A stretch of DNA of 64,000 nucleotides from Liolophura sinensis (Eukaryota; Mollusca; Polyplacophora; Chitonida; Chitonidae): NCBI RefSeq assembly GCF_032854445.1, contig NC_088306.1, forward strand, positions 15,001,386-15,065,385, in the 5' to 3' direction. A program made the translations under genes and the position numbers. A model generated the notes under the pieces. The model did not search any database and had not been told where the DNA came from. It saw only the letters and a program-made list of their open reading frames with translations. This document shows, piece by piece, positions 1 through 15,800 of the stretch (positions are counted from its first letter, which is position 1; each line of letters starts with the position of its first letter).

Positions 1-192
1 GTGGAATGTGGAGTGGGGACCCAAAAAACACACAGAGGTGTACTATAACACTGTAAAAGAGTATTTCCTCCTCTCACCATTCTGGTGGAATGTGGAGTGG
101 GGACCCAAAAAACACACAGAGGTGTACTATAACACTGTAAAAGAGTAATTCCTCCTCTCACCATTCTGGTGGAATGTGGAGTGGGGACCCAA
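1..192. repeat. 84-bp tandem repeat, cut by left edge
   Basis: GTGGAATGTGGAGTGGGGAC recurs at 1, 85 and 169, giving two full copies and a partial one with nearly identical sequence. It lies in the DOCK intron after exon 6 and may extend left of the window. Confidence 0.95.
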
Positions 193-387
193 ACCTTTAT
201 GTATCATCAGCATTTCTTCAAAATCATATTGTGATTATTAACATAAATTAACATAAATTATTAACATAAACTTTGCGTTCTACGACTTTATGTTTTTCAT
301 GAAAATAACGAAAACATTCCAGAACAATAATGTACATGTAATACTATTTTAGGACAGGATTTACGTAATATACACAAGACGTTCGAA

Positions 388-655
388 TTATTTATTTATT
401 TGATTGGTGTTTAACGCCGTACTCAAGAATATTTCACTTATACGATGGTGGCCAGCATTATGGTCGGAGGAAACCGGGCAGAGCCCTGGGGATACCCACA
501 ACCATCCGCACGTTGCTGCAAGACCTTCCCACTAGCGACCGAAGAGGAAGCCAGCATGAGCTGGACTTGAACTCACAGCGACTGCACTGGTGAGAGAATC
601 CTGGCAATTCTGCTGTGCTCTTCACGCTAAACAATTGAGCCATGGAGGCCCCACA
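388..655 (-). mobile_element. tRNA-headed SINE, family A, near full length
   Basis: The minus strand shows the head GGCCTCCATGGCTCAATTG, a B-box GAGTTCAAGTCC, the conserved AAGTGAAATATTCTTGAGTA block near the 3' end, and an AAATAAAT tail. It is flanked by a 16-bp target-site duplication with one mismatch (372-387 and 656-671). A minus-strand ORF over it is an artefact. Confidence 0.9.
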
Positions 656-761
656 ACACAAGACATTCGAAGAATCTGCACTCCAGCCCAGGACAAGACA
701 ACTTACAGGAAACTGGATAGAGTATAGCAATTTGTAAATATTAAGAAAAACACAACTTTAC

Positions 762-893
762 CCTGACGACATCCTGAGCAATGTCCAGAAATATGGCTCC
801 CCGAGCCTCTTGTTTTTTGTCATCTTTGTAAAATTGTAGTACGTATGTGAAGTCAGCCTGCTGCTTTAGAATGAAGAACCTACGCTTAAATTG
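762..893 (-). CDS. DOCK9/10/11: DOCK-D exon 6, PH domain
   Basis: 44 codons, phase 0. The acceptor is TTGCAG|CAA and the donor AGG|GTAAAG. It encodes [12 protein letters not shown], then [22 protein letters not shown] strands 2-4 as in DOCK9 SFKRRFFHL..FYKDEK. The next exon is not in the window. Confidence 0.92.
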
Positions 894-3800
894 CTGCAAC
901 AGACAGAGAATAATTTTTGATAATCATTATTTGAATAAACACAGAATCTCTTGAAAAAAGGGACACACAAAAAAAAAGCTAACATAAAAAACTTTAACCA
1001 TTTTGATTTGGCGTACATTTTTTTGATAGAGAAGTTGCTCGTTTTGCTTTATTCTGAAAGTTCAATCAAAAATTGATCTCGTACATTTTTTGGGATGATA
1101 TTCTACTTTTTAGCACCAAAAGTAATACTTTATAACATTGACTAGCCCCTAAAAATGCATTTCATTCGGGAAATTTTTAGAGCAAACACAGGAAGGATCT
1201 TTAAACTCAGTTGAATGGTACCATTTTTATACAGTTCAGTAGAGGGTTGTCACGCGTCAGCAGAGTATTATTCCGTATCTCGGAGCGCGATATAAGTGGA
1301 AAACAATTGCCTTTTAGCCTGAGCTATACTGTAATTAGGCCCAGGATGTGTTCAATTTACCGCAGAGTTGAATAAAAAAAACAATACATTATGTTTTCTA
1401 GGGCTTTTCAACTATGTTTACAAACTTAAAATCTGTCCTAAAACTAGGGCTTCAACTAGCTTATGTTGCTTTAACTCTGAAACCTGTTATTGACCATAAT
1501 ACCGAGGTCCCACCTAACCACAGTCAACTCCTAAAAATGCAACCTTTTAACAAGAGAGCGATCTCAAGGGAGGTAATTCAGTACGGTCCTATTCTGCCTG
1601 CACACATTGTTATAAACATAACGGTGGGTCCAGATGAGAAAAGAAACATTTGACTACTGCAATTTGGCTCTACAGATGTAGCCACAGGTTCAGCTTTGAA
1701 ATTCTCGTCATTTTGTTACGACAAACTCATGGTCATTACCCTTGTGAAGCTGATGATGATATCCTTGTCTTTTCCCTCCGGCCCTTTGAACAACCAGCCC
1801 TTCTTTGTTACAGCCGAGCTAAGGCTTCTAGAGTAATTCAATTCCTGCAACAAATTGAAATGGAAACTACTGAAAATACAAGCAAAAATCATTCTTCAAA
1901 CAAGAATTTTAAAGTTTAAACTGTTAAATTTTTGTGCCAAATACAAATATTTCCAATGTATCCCCTCCCCCATCTCTTCTTCTTAAAAACTAGCCACATT
2001 TATTGGAGGGAAAACCAGTTAATGTTAATTTCTTAGCACTTAACTCACAAATCAAAATGAATTATTACACTTCTTTTTTTTTTAATACAATACTGACTTG
2101 ATACTGACAAAGCATATAATATCTGACCAGTCAAAAGGTCAGATTGTCATCTGACAATTACCCACCTCATCTTTCTCCTCGGCTTCAGCGTCAATTTCAA
2201 ACACATGCTCGGGTAATGCATCTCTTGACTTTTGGCTGAAACAGAGAAGGTTAAAATTTGCACAATAAAACAAAATGGAATAAAAAATAACAACAAAAAC
2301 AAAATTGCTTAAAATTCACAAATGCCTGAGACCAAAAAAAAAAAAGAAAAAATGAAATAATGATTAAATCCTGAGGTCAGGAAGCCAAAATCAGTCAAAT
2401 CTGAAAGAAGATATTCCAATTCAGATAAAAATGAAATTCTACAACAGAAAAATGCTTGCAGATCTTTAGCTCAGACTCTTAAAGTTAATTAACGTAGCTA
2501 AAAAAAAAAAAAAAAAATTGCAGAATTGTTGCATGTAAATGTGGCTAGGATTAACATCCTGGTCATATCTTCTTTGTCTCCCTAGATCAGGCCAGGCCCA
2601 AGTTCTGACATGTACATAGTGCTGCCTCACTAAAACACCACAGGGAAGATACCAGACATGGCACTCAACCTAAAAAAAATTATAATGACATCAGCTATTC
2701 TTGTAGCAGGTATGTCTCAATCCTTAAATATAATAAATGTATTTATAGTGCTGACTCACTAAAGCACCATAATAAAGCCACCTGACAGGACACCCCACAC
2801 AGTCTTAACAATGACACTGACCAATACTCGACCTATCTCTGCACAGAGTCAAGCTAGAAAGTAGGCCTACTCATATTAACAATTTTAAAGACTAAAACCT
2901 CTTGTTTTAAGACAAACACTCTTGGTCAGCACAATGCCTGCTACTTACTTGGGTAGCTGCCTATAATTCCCGGAATAATTCTTGTACTTGTATTCCACCA
3001 AGTGCCAATCACTCGTGTAAGTCCGTATACATTCCCGGACAAGTAAACTGGATGCCTCCTTTGTAGCGTTCTTCGGAACCGTGGAGCGAACAGTTCGGAA
3101 CTTCCGCTCTTTTGAGACTTCCTGTGAGGATATAACAGTGCCAGTGAGCTTTGAAAAAAACATTTTATATTTACAAGACAAATATTCAGTGACTTTGACC
3201 AGAAATTGTTCTCAAATATCAAAACAGTTCATTTATTATTACACGTTCTCATATCCGAACTTAAAGTGTTAAACCTTAAAAAAAAAAAAAAACACTTCTT
3301 TTCTCTACTGAATACAACTGTAGGTACATGTAGGCCACAAAACACCTTGACCGGCCCGGATAGCACAGTTGGTAGAGCGTCCGCTTCGGGACCGGTAGAT
3401 CCAGGATCAATCCTTGGTCGAGTCACACCTAAGACTTTAAAAGAGGAAGTTGTAACTTCCTCGCTTGGCGTTCAGCATGAAGGGGATAGTGCAACGACTG
3501 GTTGACCCGTATCAGTATAATGGCTCGGGCGGGGCGGCTTACTTGCCTTCAGTAAGTCGTCTCAGTGATGCAGCACTAAATAAAAGAGCGGTGGAAATCC
3601 GTCCTGCAGCAAGGAGGCACATTACACGTGCATGCACCCTAAGGATTCCTTCGTCGTCATATGACTGAAAAATTGTTGAGTACGACGTTAAACCCCAAGC
3701 ACTCACTCACTCACTCACAAAACACCTTAATTAAAAAACCAGTACTTTTGAGCTGATTATCCAGATTAATATGCATGTTTATGACAAAATTAAGAGCTTT

Positions 3801-6800
3801 TCACTTTCTCTAAAATTGCACAGACTTAATACAGAAAAATCTTTCAAAAAATTGGTCTGATATTTATAATGTGATAAGTCATCTGGACAAAAGATCAAAA
3901 ATGCTGAAGGGGAAGAAGCAAAGATAAACTGACCGAGACATCATCGTGGGGAAAGTTGAGCATGTGAACCTGCGGGTCATTGTGTAGTAACGTCTTGTTC
4001 TTCACCACAAATGTTTCGTAGTCGATCGGTTCCACGGATTTGGGGCGTGACTGTCAACATAAAACATATGAATTTTAAATTTGTGTTTAATAATAATAAT
4101 GTTCATTTATTTGATTGCTGTTTATCGGTATGCTTAAGAAAAGTGTCAGCCCAAAATTGTTTTGATTGCAATGTCAGATTAATTTATTTGGCTGTTGCCA
4201 CCAAGGCCACACATACATTGAGATTGAGGATCTAGAAATTCCATTGCCAAGGCTGGGTTTGAACTCACATCTTGTGTGTCCTTGTGACTAAAACACAAGT
4301 GCCTCTAACCACTAGACCACGGCCTGCTTCCCACTTCATTTAGATGTACAGGATGAATAATTAGAACCGTAACATATTTTCGCAAACAACTTTTTTAAGT
4401 TGTAAGTTTTGCATATATGTACCAGCACATTAAGTCTGCAGTCTCACAAGTAAAACGGTGGTCGGATTATTGAGAGAACAAATTTTGTCCCTTTTCCTTT
4501 TTTGTTAGTTTGCTAGAGATTTACAATTACATGTACATTCAACATTAAGCCTGCACATGGGCACAGGCTTGCTTTATGTAATATCAGACTGTGACCTCAA
4601 TGCTGACATATTAATACCCTACGCTTAATGAACCTCGGGAGGGGGTATTCCCACCTTCCAATTGTATTACAGATGACCATAGTTGACATAACATGGTAAA
4701 AAAAAACATGAAACTGATGTACATACATGTATGTAATACAGCCACACTAATCCTTCAAGCTTTTCCCATGTTTGTAAATTGTGTTTGTGTTTCAAGCATT
4801 TTTTAACCTTTTCCCCATGTTTGCAAGGTGTTTATACAATCAGATTCTGAAGGTATTAATGTGTATAGACTGATAAAATTACACTTTTTGTGAAGCCCTG
4901 AAATTGGCAAATCCAACACATGCAGTTTTTTCTCCAAAATCAACTTTAAAAAATGCATAAATTGCACTTTGAGTCTGTGATATGATAGTATTATGCTACA
5001 ATATCCTTGTATGAAGTCTGTCTATTTAACCAATAGACTAAACTTTGTCCGCACCTTAGTCCATTTTGAAAGACAGCAATATTAACAGATCTACGACACA
5101 TGTATATAAATGTGTAAAACCATTATATACGCGCATTTGTACAAATGCATGCCTTAATTTATAATGAATAATGATCAGAGGTAGGTATTTCACTTCATTA
5201 TGTATTCAGTAGCATACATAGTTTCACCTTCGTGTACAAACACACATTACTGTACTAACTGTATATATGTAGCATTTACAAATTATCATAAAGGTCCCCC
5301 AGAATACTCTTAACGGCCAATTTTAGCACATCGTTAAGCAGATAAATGCCGGTAAACATGCATCCTACGCATACAATTCACCTGTAATTAAGGACAAATC
5401 CAGGTAAATCTGCATACATTTGTAGGAAAACACACCCATATTTTACAGTGTATGAACAAGTACATATAGATCATTTCCACACACATTTTGTACATGCATG
5501 CACTGCACAGTGTACTACAGTGTGTCTACAAGTATACTGAGAGACTTTCTCAAATAAACTGAAATGTACTCCTTCCAAGATAAAATAACCCTTTTCTTTC
5601 ACACTGGAAGCTGTATCTTATTCACATATGTAGTATAAAACACAATGATACTGTGAGACCCTTTCTGCCAGTCGCCCTCAAAAGGGAGGGTTGTGTTGTC
5701 CCACTGCATGATACCTGTAGTTCCAATTGTGACATGTGACAAATACACGTGGATTGGTCTTAGAGTAAAACAAACATGTTAAAAATTATGCAAAAATAGT
5801 TTTACCTTACAACATCCAAAAAGAACTGATGTACTACGCATGCATATCTTTTCCCCACTAACAAATTGAGCAGCTAACAAACTGATCGCCTAAAAGTTGT
5901 TCACTAGCTCCAAAATGTCAAAATATACATGTAGATTATTCGATATGATCGAAACTTGACCTTCCCACAAACAAATCTGTGGATGAGCATAGTGATTCAG
6001 GTCTTCGTCTTTGTGTTTGAGCAGGTGCGTGATTATCACACCCTTCGTCTTTGTGTTTGAGCAGGTGCGTGATTATCACACCCTTCATCTTTGTGTTTGA
6101 GCAGGTATGTGATTATCGCACCCTTCGTCCTTGTGTTTGAGCAGGCATGTGATTATCACACCCTTCGTCTTTGTGTTTGAGCAGGTGTGTGATTATCACA
6201 CCCTTCGTCTTTGTGTTTGAGCAGGTGTGTGATTATCACACCCTTCATCTTTGAGTTTGAGCAGGCGTGTGATTATCACACCCTTAGCAAAGGAGAACCG
6301 TTTTACTTGCACAATTCATTTTACTCAGAATTTTGATTTTGTCGGGTGTATCTCACCAGCCAGCACACCTTGACTTTGTTTCACGAGGGTGCAGATACGC
6401 GTAGCACACCTCAGATTTGAAGGCCTGATGTTCATACTCCACCGACAGACAGACACTTTGGAAAATACATGTACATAACAGAGGAATGAATGAATGAAGG
6501 AATAAGCACATACATTTTTTACTCTCTGCTCACAGGACACTCACCTCAAAGTGGACCTCTCCTGCTATAAGGGCCACTTGGTCCACAGCATTCACCAGGC
6601 TCTTTAACGCTTTCATTTTCACCACAGATTTTAAGATCAAAACAGGTGCGAAATCCTCAAGTTACCAATGTTCACAGGTGTGTCATAGATAAAGGTGTTT
6701 CTTGTCATTACATACAAACACAATTAACACTACAGTAGGGTTGATGTCCTGCATTGCACACTGTCTAAGATATCAAAAGTAAATGTTTTTTGAAACTGCA

Positions 6801-9800
6801 GTTAAGTAAAATATAAATCGCAAATCGATGAAATGTAAACCATTTTCACATTGTTAGATGAGAACATATTACAGATAAAATAAATGCGTATACCTGTTCA
6901 GACATGTATATGTGTAATGCTTAGAGCAATATTTCATCTAAACTGCCTTGTCATTTGCCAATTAAGTTTTGAAAAGTTTGCTGAGTACAATCTAGTGTAA
7001 AGACACACAATTCATCTGAGTAAATGTAAGACTTCAAGCTACATGTATATGTAATTCCACATAAACTTAAGGAAGTTTGTACATGTAGTTACTATGTGTT
7101 ACAGAGTTAAACAGAAGTGGAAATGGTAACATCCACATTGATATCATAACTTCCACACCAATATCATAACTACCGCAGTGATACTGTAGCTTCCACAGTA
7201 CTGTTGTAACTTCCACAGTAATATCATAACTACCACAGGGAATTATCATAACATCCACGATGATATCTTATGCGGCATATGGGTGTTTCAATGTCCCTAG
7301 TGCTATTTTAATGTCATAACATATCCTTAATCCCACAGTGATATCACAACTTTCACAGCGATATCGTAACGTCCACAGAGAATTACTGTAGCATCCACAG
7401 AGAACTATTCAGTACTGTATCTTCCACAGAGTACAGCTACATGTAGATGTCCATGCACCACACAAGTACCACATGTACATGTTAATCTAGTCCACAATCC
7501 ACAGAGAACATGTAGCATGTATGCATAAAAAAGACATCGTTCATGTAGCCTGGGACCCAAAATGTCTCAATTCACCGTACCCTAAATGTAAAACTCCAAG
7601 GCAAGAGGTAATATCCAAAATGCTTCATGCAGGGGTTTTGTTAAACACAAATCGATCAGAAAGCACCAGCTTCGTCCAAAATTGTCACATTTGTGGGTAC
7701 ACTTTACAGGTACAAGTATCGTCCAACAATCCTTGCTGTGTGGCCTTTAACATAAGTGTAAACAGAACACAACGTGCATCTGTGCCACTTGCTGACACAC
7801 AATCCACATCGACCAGAATATATGCAGCAATTTATCATCATCTGGCAATCAATGGCCCAAATATAAGAACGAGAAAGTGACACCGAAGAATAACAAAACC
7901 TTTTCTATACATGCACACGTATCATAAAACAGAGGGCATTTCTGCTATCATTCACACACATAACAGCAAAAATTTCTTCCTTTCTGACTTTCACGTTAAT
8001 GCAAAGGGAAGAGGGATAAAACACAGCTCTTAATTGTTCTAAAAAAATATAAATTTTGATATAAAATGTGTCTGTTTTCTCAGAAGCAGCCCAAAACTTC
8101 TGATTTGACTTCCCCAGCAATTACTTTTATACTGAAATTATGTTTCAGTCATCTCCAGTGAGTTCCAAAGAAGAAGCATTAACGTGTAATTTAAGACAAA
8201 TTACACAGAATCAAAATCTGAAAATACAAGTAAAATAAAACAGCGACTTCTAAATTAAAGCATTCACATGTGCATTAAAAAAACGATAAATCTGATAAAG
8301 CTTGAGACTTGTTTTCTGTCCACTCGACTCCCTTGTCAATTAGCAAAACAGTTATCGTGCATGTAACTGTAATTGTTTTAGTTTTTTCTTTAACAAAAAA
8401 GAGCATCTTTTAAAGAACATGTAGGTAGATGTAGATGTACATGTATAATGCTTTTTATACTGCTACCCTACTGTTTGCCTAAACCATGAAAATTTTGCGT
8501 CAAGCCAGGTCCAATCCAGTTCTCTTAAAGTGCGTATGTAACACATGCATGAATTTGTATCTACATAAAAAATTATTTACATATATGATCACTTGGATAA
8601 ATACACATAAACTAGTACTTTGTATTTATAATTTCAAGACTAATTACTAAACATCCAACAGCTCTAATAATAATTACCTATATGCAAACCTGATAGATAA
8701 GGTATCATGACAAACATAAACTGTTAAGACCTATATGTAATTACCTGTCATGTATATCAGAGCCACCATTGTATAATAACTGGAGCAGTACAAACACAAT
8801 GCCTGAGCACCGTTCTGACGTGTGTATTTAAAACAGAGACGTATCATAAATGCTATTTACACAATCTACCACAAAAACAGTTTCATCAGCAACACAACAG
8901 AATTTTTGCCTATTGTCTACATGTTCTCAATATATATGGCCAGTGTCTCTTCAAACCCGCACATCTGTGGCTTGGTTTTAGCAGGTCTTTGCAGAGCCCT
9001 GAGGCACTAGGCTATATGCTATTAGAATAAATAGCAAATTAAATGATATTAAATGAGAAATTTGTCAGAAGTTATGTTGTCCACGAAACACACACTCTAG
9101 ACACATTCTTCTGAGTATACTGCATATTTTAGCTGGCAAGCAGGTTACACATCACTTGCTTCTCTATCTTTTTTCTATGAGTTGTCGTTGCAAATCAGTC
9201 CAATATGGCTGCTGGTCTCAATTTTTTTAAACACTAACTTTGCTAACACTTCACTACATGCCAGAACTGTACATGCAGAATGTACGGTATCTGTAGGCTG
9301 CCTGTTGCACACGTGTACACGTACATGTAAGTAGAGTAAGCAAAATATTTTTACAAAATTTAAAATGAACACAGCACTGCACCTGCCAGTGGTAATGCCA
9401 TTATATTAGAGTTGTGACAGGTAACAAAGGTTCGACTATATGAAACTTTTAAACACGTAAAATCATCCTTAAATAATGAAGAAGTGAAATCCTGAATAGG
9501 GAATAGCTAAGAATCATATGCACGACATCACACACATTTTTAACTCACACCATCCAATACATGTATGACTTAAGCAAACAGCTGGTAAGGGGTCAGTGCC
9601 AACCAAGGAAAGCTTGGATTTCTGCAGAAGTTGCAAAACTACGTTACAGTATAATCCAAGTCTCAGCTTTCAGCATATAACACAAGGTCAACTGAAGGCC
9701 CACATTATGCATGCAATTTACAGAGTGATGATGAAAACTGTTGATCCAAAATGTGTCGTCCGAAAAGTTCCCACATGTTCAAAAAGTCCACAAGTGGAGG

Positions 9801-12800
9801 CAGAAAAATATGGCAATCCTTAATGCTTCCAACCTGGTACAACGTTAAGAAATTTCTCACATCAAAATCATCATATCATATCATATCATGTAGATGTCCG
9901 CTCTTTCCTAACAAGATGCAAACTGGCATAAAACTTGGATCACGGAAGAAGGAAAATCAACTTCAGTAAGGCACTAAAAAAAAAAAAGCTGTTTGATGTC
10001 TGGTGTATACACCCCATTCACAATGTAGACAGCACAGCATTGAACTCTTCTTCAGAGTGAATCTTCGAAAAGCCACTTGCAGTCAGACTTCCTCTTGACT
10101 GTATGCAAACAGATGATGCCTATAGAACTGTTCTTGACGCTTTCTTCACTGGGCAGCCTTATTCATACTTCCTAGTATTGAGCTTAAACTCGGGCAGCTC
10201 TCCCTCTTAGCAGAAAGGACTCCACATTCTGGCGCACGATTTCCTGAACATGGTACAATCAAGGCCTGTAGAGATCAACAGGCATATAATGAATATGCAT
10301 GCCGTCACACCCACATGAGCAGTGATTGAGGTCTCAAATAATGTACAGTCGCATAATGTCAGGCTGTTCAGCTGATCGCAGGATACATGTTAAATGTTAT
10401 TTGAAGAGCGAGTTTTCTCCTCGAAAATATTAAACATGTAGATACCACACAACTTCAAACAGGCTTCAAACACGGGGACACGGTCACATACATGTAGATA
10501 CCACACAACTTCAAACAGGCTTCAAACATGGGGACACGGTCACATACATGTAGATACCACACAACTTCAAACAGGCTTCACACGGGGACACGGTCACATA
10601 CATGTAGATACCACACAACTTCAAACAGGCTTCAAACACGGGGACACGGTCACATACATGTAGATACCACACAACTTCAAACAGGCTTCAAACACGGGGA
10701 CACGGTCACATACATGTAGATACCACACAACTTCAAACAGGCTTCAAACAGGGGACACGGTCACATACATGTAGATACCACACAACTTTAAACAGGCTTC
10801 AAACAGGGGACACGGTCACATAAAGTCAGGGTACAAGTTGTGCATGTTACCCAGATTCCATGCTTAATCTCCCATAGACATGTATATACACATCATCCAC
10901 CACAGGCCCACATTAACATGTACTGTGACAGTCAACAATCTCTGGCCCCTAACCTGAAGCCTCACTCTCACAGCTTCTGTATTTGACATGTGACACCGAG
11001 TCCCACTTTTATATCCATTTCCTCAATTATGGGAAAAATTGCTGGTCTAAAAATCCTGAACCCAGAAGTTCACGTCCTGGAGTGCTGGATGTTTTATATT
11101 GTATTGTATTGTCACTGCCACAGTACCCACACACATACTGTATCCTGTGTAGTTCTGAACGCAGATAAATGACCACCCCTACTCCATCAAATTGTCAGTT
11201 CGGGCTGACATACAACCGTACTGAGCATCCTCTTGAGGATGCCTTGCTAGGCCAGGAAAAAAGTTGTACATTTGCTAATGACATTGATATTAACAAAAGA
11301 TTACTATAATGTCATTACAAGATCTGTTCTGCCAGGACCGGCTGCCCAGTTGGCCGTAGAATGACACGCTAAATTGCGCAATATTTGATTAAAGTTCGAA
11401 AAAAATTACTGAAGCAGAAACACTTCCACGAAGAAGAAGGAAAAAAAAAAGTGGTTTTATTCTGACTACTTTATGTATGTTTACTCTACTTCTTAGGGTC
11501 CCATAGACTTCGATACCTGTTTTTAAAGCAATGTTTGAAGATGATAAATAGAAACTCTAGAACTTGGCCGTGTCGCTACAAACGTGAATATGAGTGTAAC
11601 ATGTACATGTATAGTGCACAACCCTCATGTATGTAATAGCAGGGTCTACCTTAAAGGTTTTAGTCTACATTAGCAGAAAAAGTTAAACTGAATAGTACAC
11701 AAAGGACATTCACTGCACATAAATGGACGGATTTATGTACATTTAAAGAAACAAACTCAGAAATCAGAAACTACCAAACTTGAGAAATGTGAAGTTGTCC
11801 TGCCCTTCCTTTCACAACAAAAATATTTATGATATTCAACCTTCGCTGTGCAAAGTTCTATTTATTACTTACATATTTGTATATTTGGACAATATCATGA
11901 TTTTGTGGATTTGAGCAAGTGTCAGCAATGTTTTAGGCTGTAGGTCTTCACAAACGTGTGTACATAGTGTGACGTTGCACATGACATCGTGTCTTGTTCT
12001 ATGACATAAGAAAAGTTGACTGAACTTGTATTATGGCGTCATTCTGCTAAGCTCGGACTGGAACATCATAAAACAAACCGTTTCTTTGTGATGTCATGAC
12101 GTTGGGGTGTGTAATAACAAATTTTATTTAATTATTTATTTATTCGATAGGTGTTTTAAGCCGTACTCAAGAATATTTCACTTATACGATGGCGGCCAGC
12201 ATTATGGTGGCAGGAAATCCACGACCATTCGCTGGCTGCCGACAGACCTTCCCACTTATGGCTGGTGCAATAACAAAAGTGAAATCTAACTCTAGCCAGT
12301 GAGACATCCTGTTTATCAGTGAAGGAAATCCTCACATTTCATCTTTATACACATAACAAATACTGTATATTGACAAGGAGAATGTGTTCTTTGTGAACTC
12401 TTCCAGAGAAAACACAGTGTGAAACATCCATGGAGGACTTAAAAGACTTAAAACATATTTGACAAAGCTTATCTAAAATTACACAGATATGCAAATTTCT
12501 TGATATCGTGCAGGTTGTGATAAAAACACCTGTAGCTTGGAAAATTCCAGCACATATGTAAATGTCAAGTTAATGCCGAGTTGAGATTGTCTCGATACTT
12601 TTACAATAGTTACATGTCTAAGAGCTGAAATGCATCTGTACCCGATGCTTGAAGGATGCAGATCTACTGTACATGTCCATCTGCATGTATCAGAGACTAA
12701 AAGCGTGAGTGAGTGAGTGCTTGGGGTTTAATGTCGTACCCAACAATTTTTCAGTTATATGACGATAATGTTACTCCTTGTTGCAGGACGGATTTCCACC

Positions 12801-15800
12801 GTTCTTTTATCTAGTGCTGCTTCACTGAAACGCCTTACCGAAGGCAAGTAAGGCCCCCCCCCCCCCCCCCAGCCATTATACTGATACGGGTCAACCAGTT
12901 GATGCACTATCCCCTTAATGCGAGGAATTACAACTTCCTCTTTTTTTAAGGTGTTAGGAGTAACCCGACCCAGGATTGACTCTGGATCTACCGCTCCTGT
13001 TGTGGACACTCTACCAACTGTGCTATAGGGGCCGGTGGTAAAAGCAAGAGAAATGTTCTCTCTGATATGGTGTACAGTGCATCTGAACTGATATGATATA
13101 CATGTATGATGGGAGTCACCTTACCTTCAATAGCACAGGTATGTATTCAGGTACGTGTAATTATATACAGGTATACAAGTATATGTGTACACTGTGGTTC
13201 ATTTCTTCTCAGCACACCTGTGACATCAGTCTGTCACTGGCCACCGTGCACAAATCCATCTTATAAATCCTCTTAGGGCTTTAAAGCTCACACTGGTACC
13301 CAGCCTTCATAGTGCAATGCTGAATAGCATTGATTTCAATGTCAACACAGTTTTTGCAACCAAATAATTGAAATTCACCTTTCGATAAAAATGATGTTTT
13401 TGTAAAATTTACTTCATTTGCTCAATATTGCAGTGGCTCAGTTGGTTAGTGCGCTAGCACAGCCTAATGACTCCGGAGTCTCTCACCAATGTGGTTGCTG
13501 TGAGTTCCTCTCCGGCCGTACCTGCGGATGGTTGTGGGTTTCCCCCCGGGCTGTGCCCAGTTTCCACCCACCATAATGCTGGCCGCCCTGGTATAAGTGA
13601 AATACTCTTGAGTACAGTGTAAAATACCAATCAAATAAATAAAATAAATCAATATTGCATATTTTATTTTCACATAAATGAAAATTTAAAATATGCATTG
13701 AAAATATGAAAAATGCCTGTCACTGGCTATTTGAAGCATATTTGATCAGGCCACACCAATTTCATTTGTGTTTTACCCATCAGCCAATGCTTAAAAATCA
13801 TAAATGGAATTAAAATAAAACTGAAAATCCATCCTTCATCCGATCTTGATTTTTAAAAAAATTTTCTTACTATTTCAAGACTTTTGAATCAGTGTCACCA
13901 CATGTCTTTAGGAGGAAAAATTACACTTATTACATGATTTTCAAGTTTTATTTCTAGACACTCTGACAACACTGAGATTTATTCTGCCTTTAAAACAACA
14001 ATGAAAACTAGCGTGGCCTAACTTGTATAGGTCTGTACGCATGCACAAAATGGAGCCAGGACCAGTTTCACATTTGCATTGCATTCTTACTACTGTATGT
14101 AACACGTACCTACATACCATACTGGCCGCTCGGTATTTTCTCATTTCAACACTTTTTCATCTTTTATCATCTTCAAGAGATGACTTGCATCTACATCTAC
14201 ATTCTAAATTCAGAGATGGATCAACAGAAAACTAGTCAGCAATATGGGACAGCATATTGTTGTTATGATCATAAGGCCACACAAATTAAAATTTTGTTTT
14301 ACAGGAAGAGTGCTGTCCCAGTAATTGTTTCTGACATACATGAATTTACGTGATCGAAAATCATAGAAAAATAAGAAAATCATCCAAAACTTTAAGACTG
14401 GACAACATAAAAAGGTGGATTATCAAGTTTAATTTTATTCCATTTTTGGACTTTTTTAGTGCCTAATAAAACAGGTACACAAAATCAAATTGGTATCACC
14501 TTCCATCCACACAGTGCTTTACTGCACAGGCTCATTATAAAAATGAACCCTAAACTCCTTGAAATACATGAAAATGTAAGTGTTCAAGTTACAAAAATGT
14601 GAAACAATTTATAAAAGTACATAAAAATATGATGACAGTTTATCTTTTGAATCAACATACAATGCATTATAAACCAAACCATTTTTTTTGGCCTTGGTCC
14701 AAGGTAATGGGAGACTTTAATTTATGGGTCATTAATTCAGCTATTCTGTCTGCTAATACACTAATAACAATGGTTTCATGCTCATGTCGAATAATAAAGC
14801 CATTATTTGTAGCCAGGCTCATTTCTCCACAACAAACTGACCTTTTGCCACACAGTTCACCTTACATGCACTTTCACACTCATTCCCAGGCCAGTACAAA
14901 ATATCCCTGCCATATTTTCATCAACGCATTCATGAAGTGGACAACATGTACATGTATGTGTGTGTGTGTACTGTTGATCATCCAGAAAAGTTTGCACCTG
15001 TTGCGGGCGAAGAAATGTTAAACCGACTCAAAGTAGTTGCTGCAATTTTGGGGACAGATATGCATTTTTATGTATTAAATAGCTCAGCACCTGATCACAT
15101 CTTTCAACCTAGATTTCACGTGTTCTATAATTTGAATCAAAATATGGCAAAGGAACAGCTACTGAACTATGAGTATTTTAATGACAGAAAATCTTCATGA
15201 CATATTGGTACAATTCAATGAGAAAAGTCATCCGCTCACCTAAAAATATAAATAATTTCATAACTGTCGTAAGATCCTCTGACTGGCCTACATGTGCTGT
15301 ATTTTTTTTTTTTTTATAATTATTACCTTTATTCTTTTTATCTTTGATTACATTCTGTGTAAGAAGACAGGCAGGACTTTTCATCCATACATATACAATG
15401 TATCTCTGGCTAAATGTAATCCTCTTTTCACAAAGATTTCATTTCATTCCAATGCGATCTGTGGATGGTCATGGTTTTCCCCAAGTTTCTGCCTGGTTTT
15501 CTCCCACCATAATGGTGGTCATCGTATAACTGAAATATTCTTCAATACAGAGTAAAACACCAAACAGTTAATACATCTATCCAATGCACTGCACTCCTAC
15601 TTACTGTACACACAAACTGTGCATATACAATGCACATTCCCAGTGGACAACTAAACACACAGCTGACCAGTCTGATGAGTAATCATTAACAACAACACAC
15701 AGTGCCCTAGATGAAATCTTTTGTCAACACACGGAGCTTGCACAAACTATCAAATACTAACATATTCACCACACACGGATTGGTTGGCCATAGGCACTGT

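Noticed and set aside
14937-15200. Plus-strand ORF with [20 protein letters not shown]
   Set aside because: Composition looks protein-like, but there are no convincing splice edges, no partner exons and no recognised family. It is kept only as a weak possibility.
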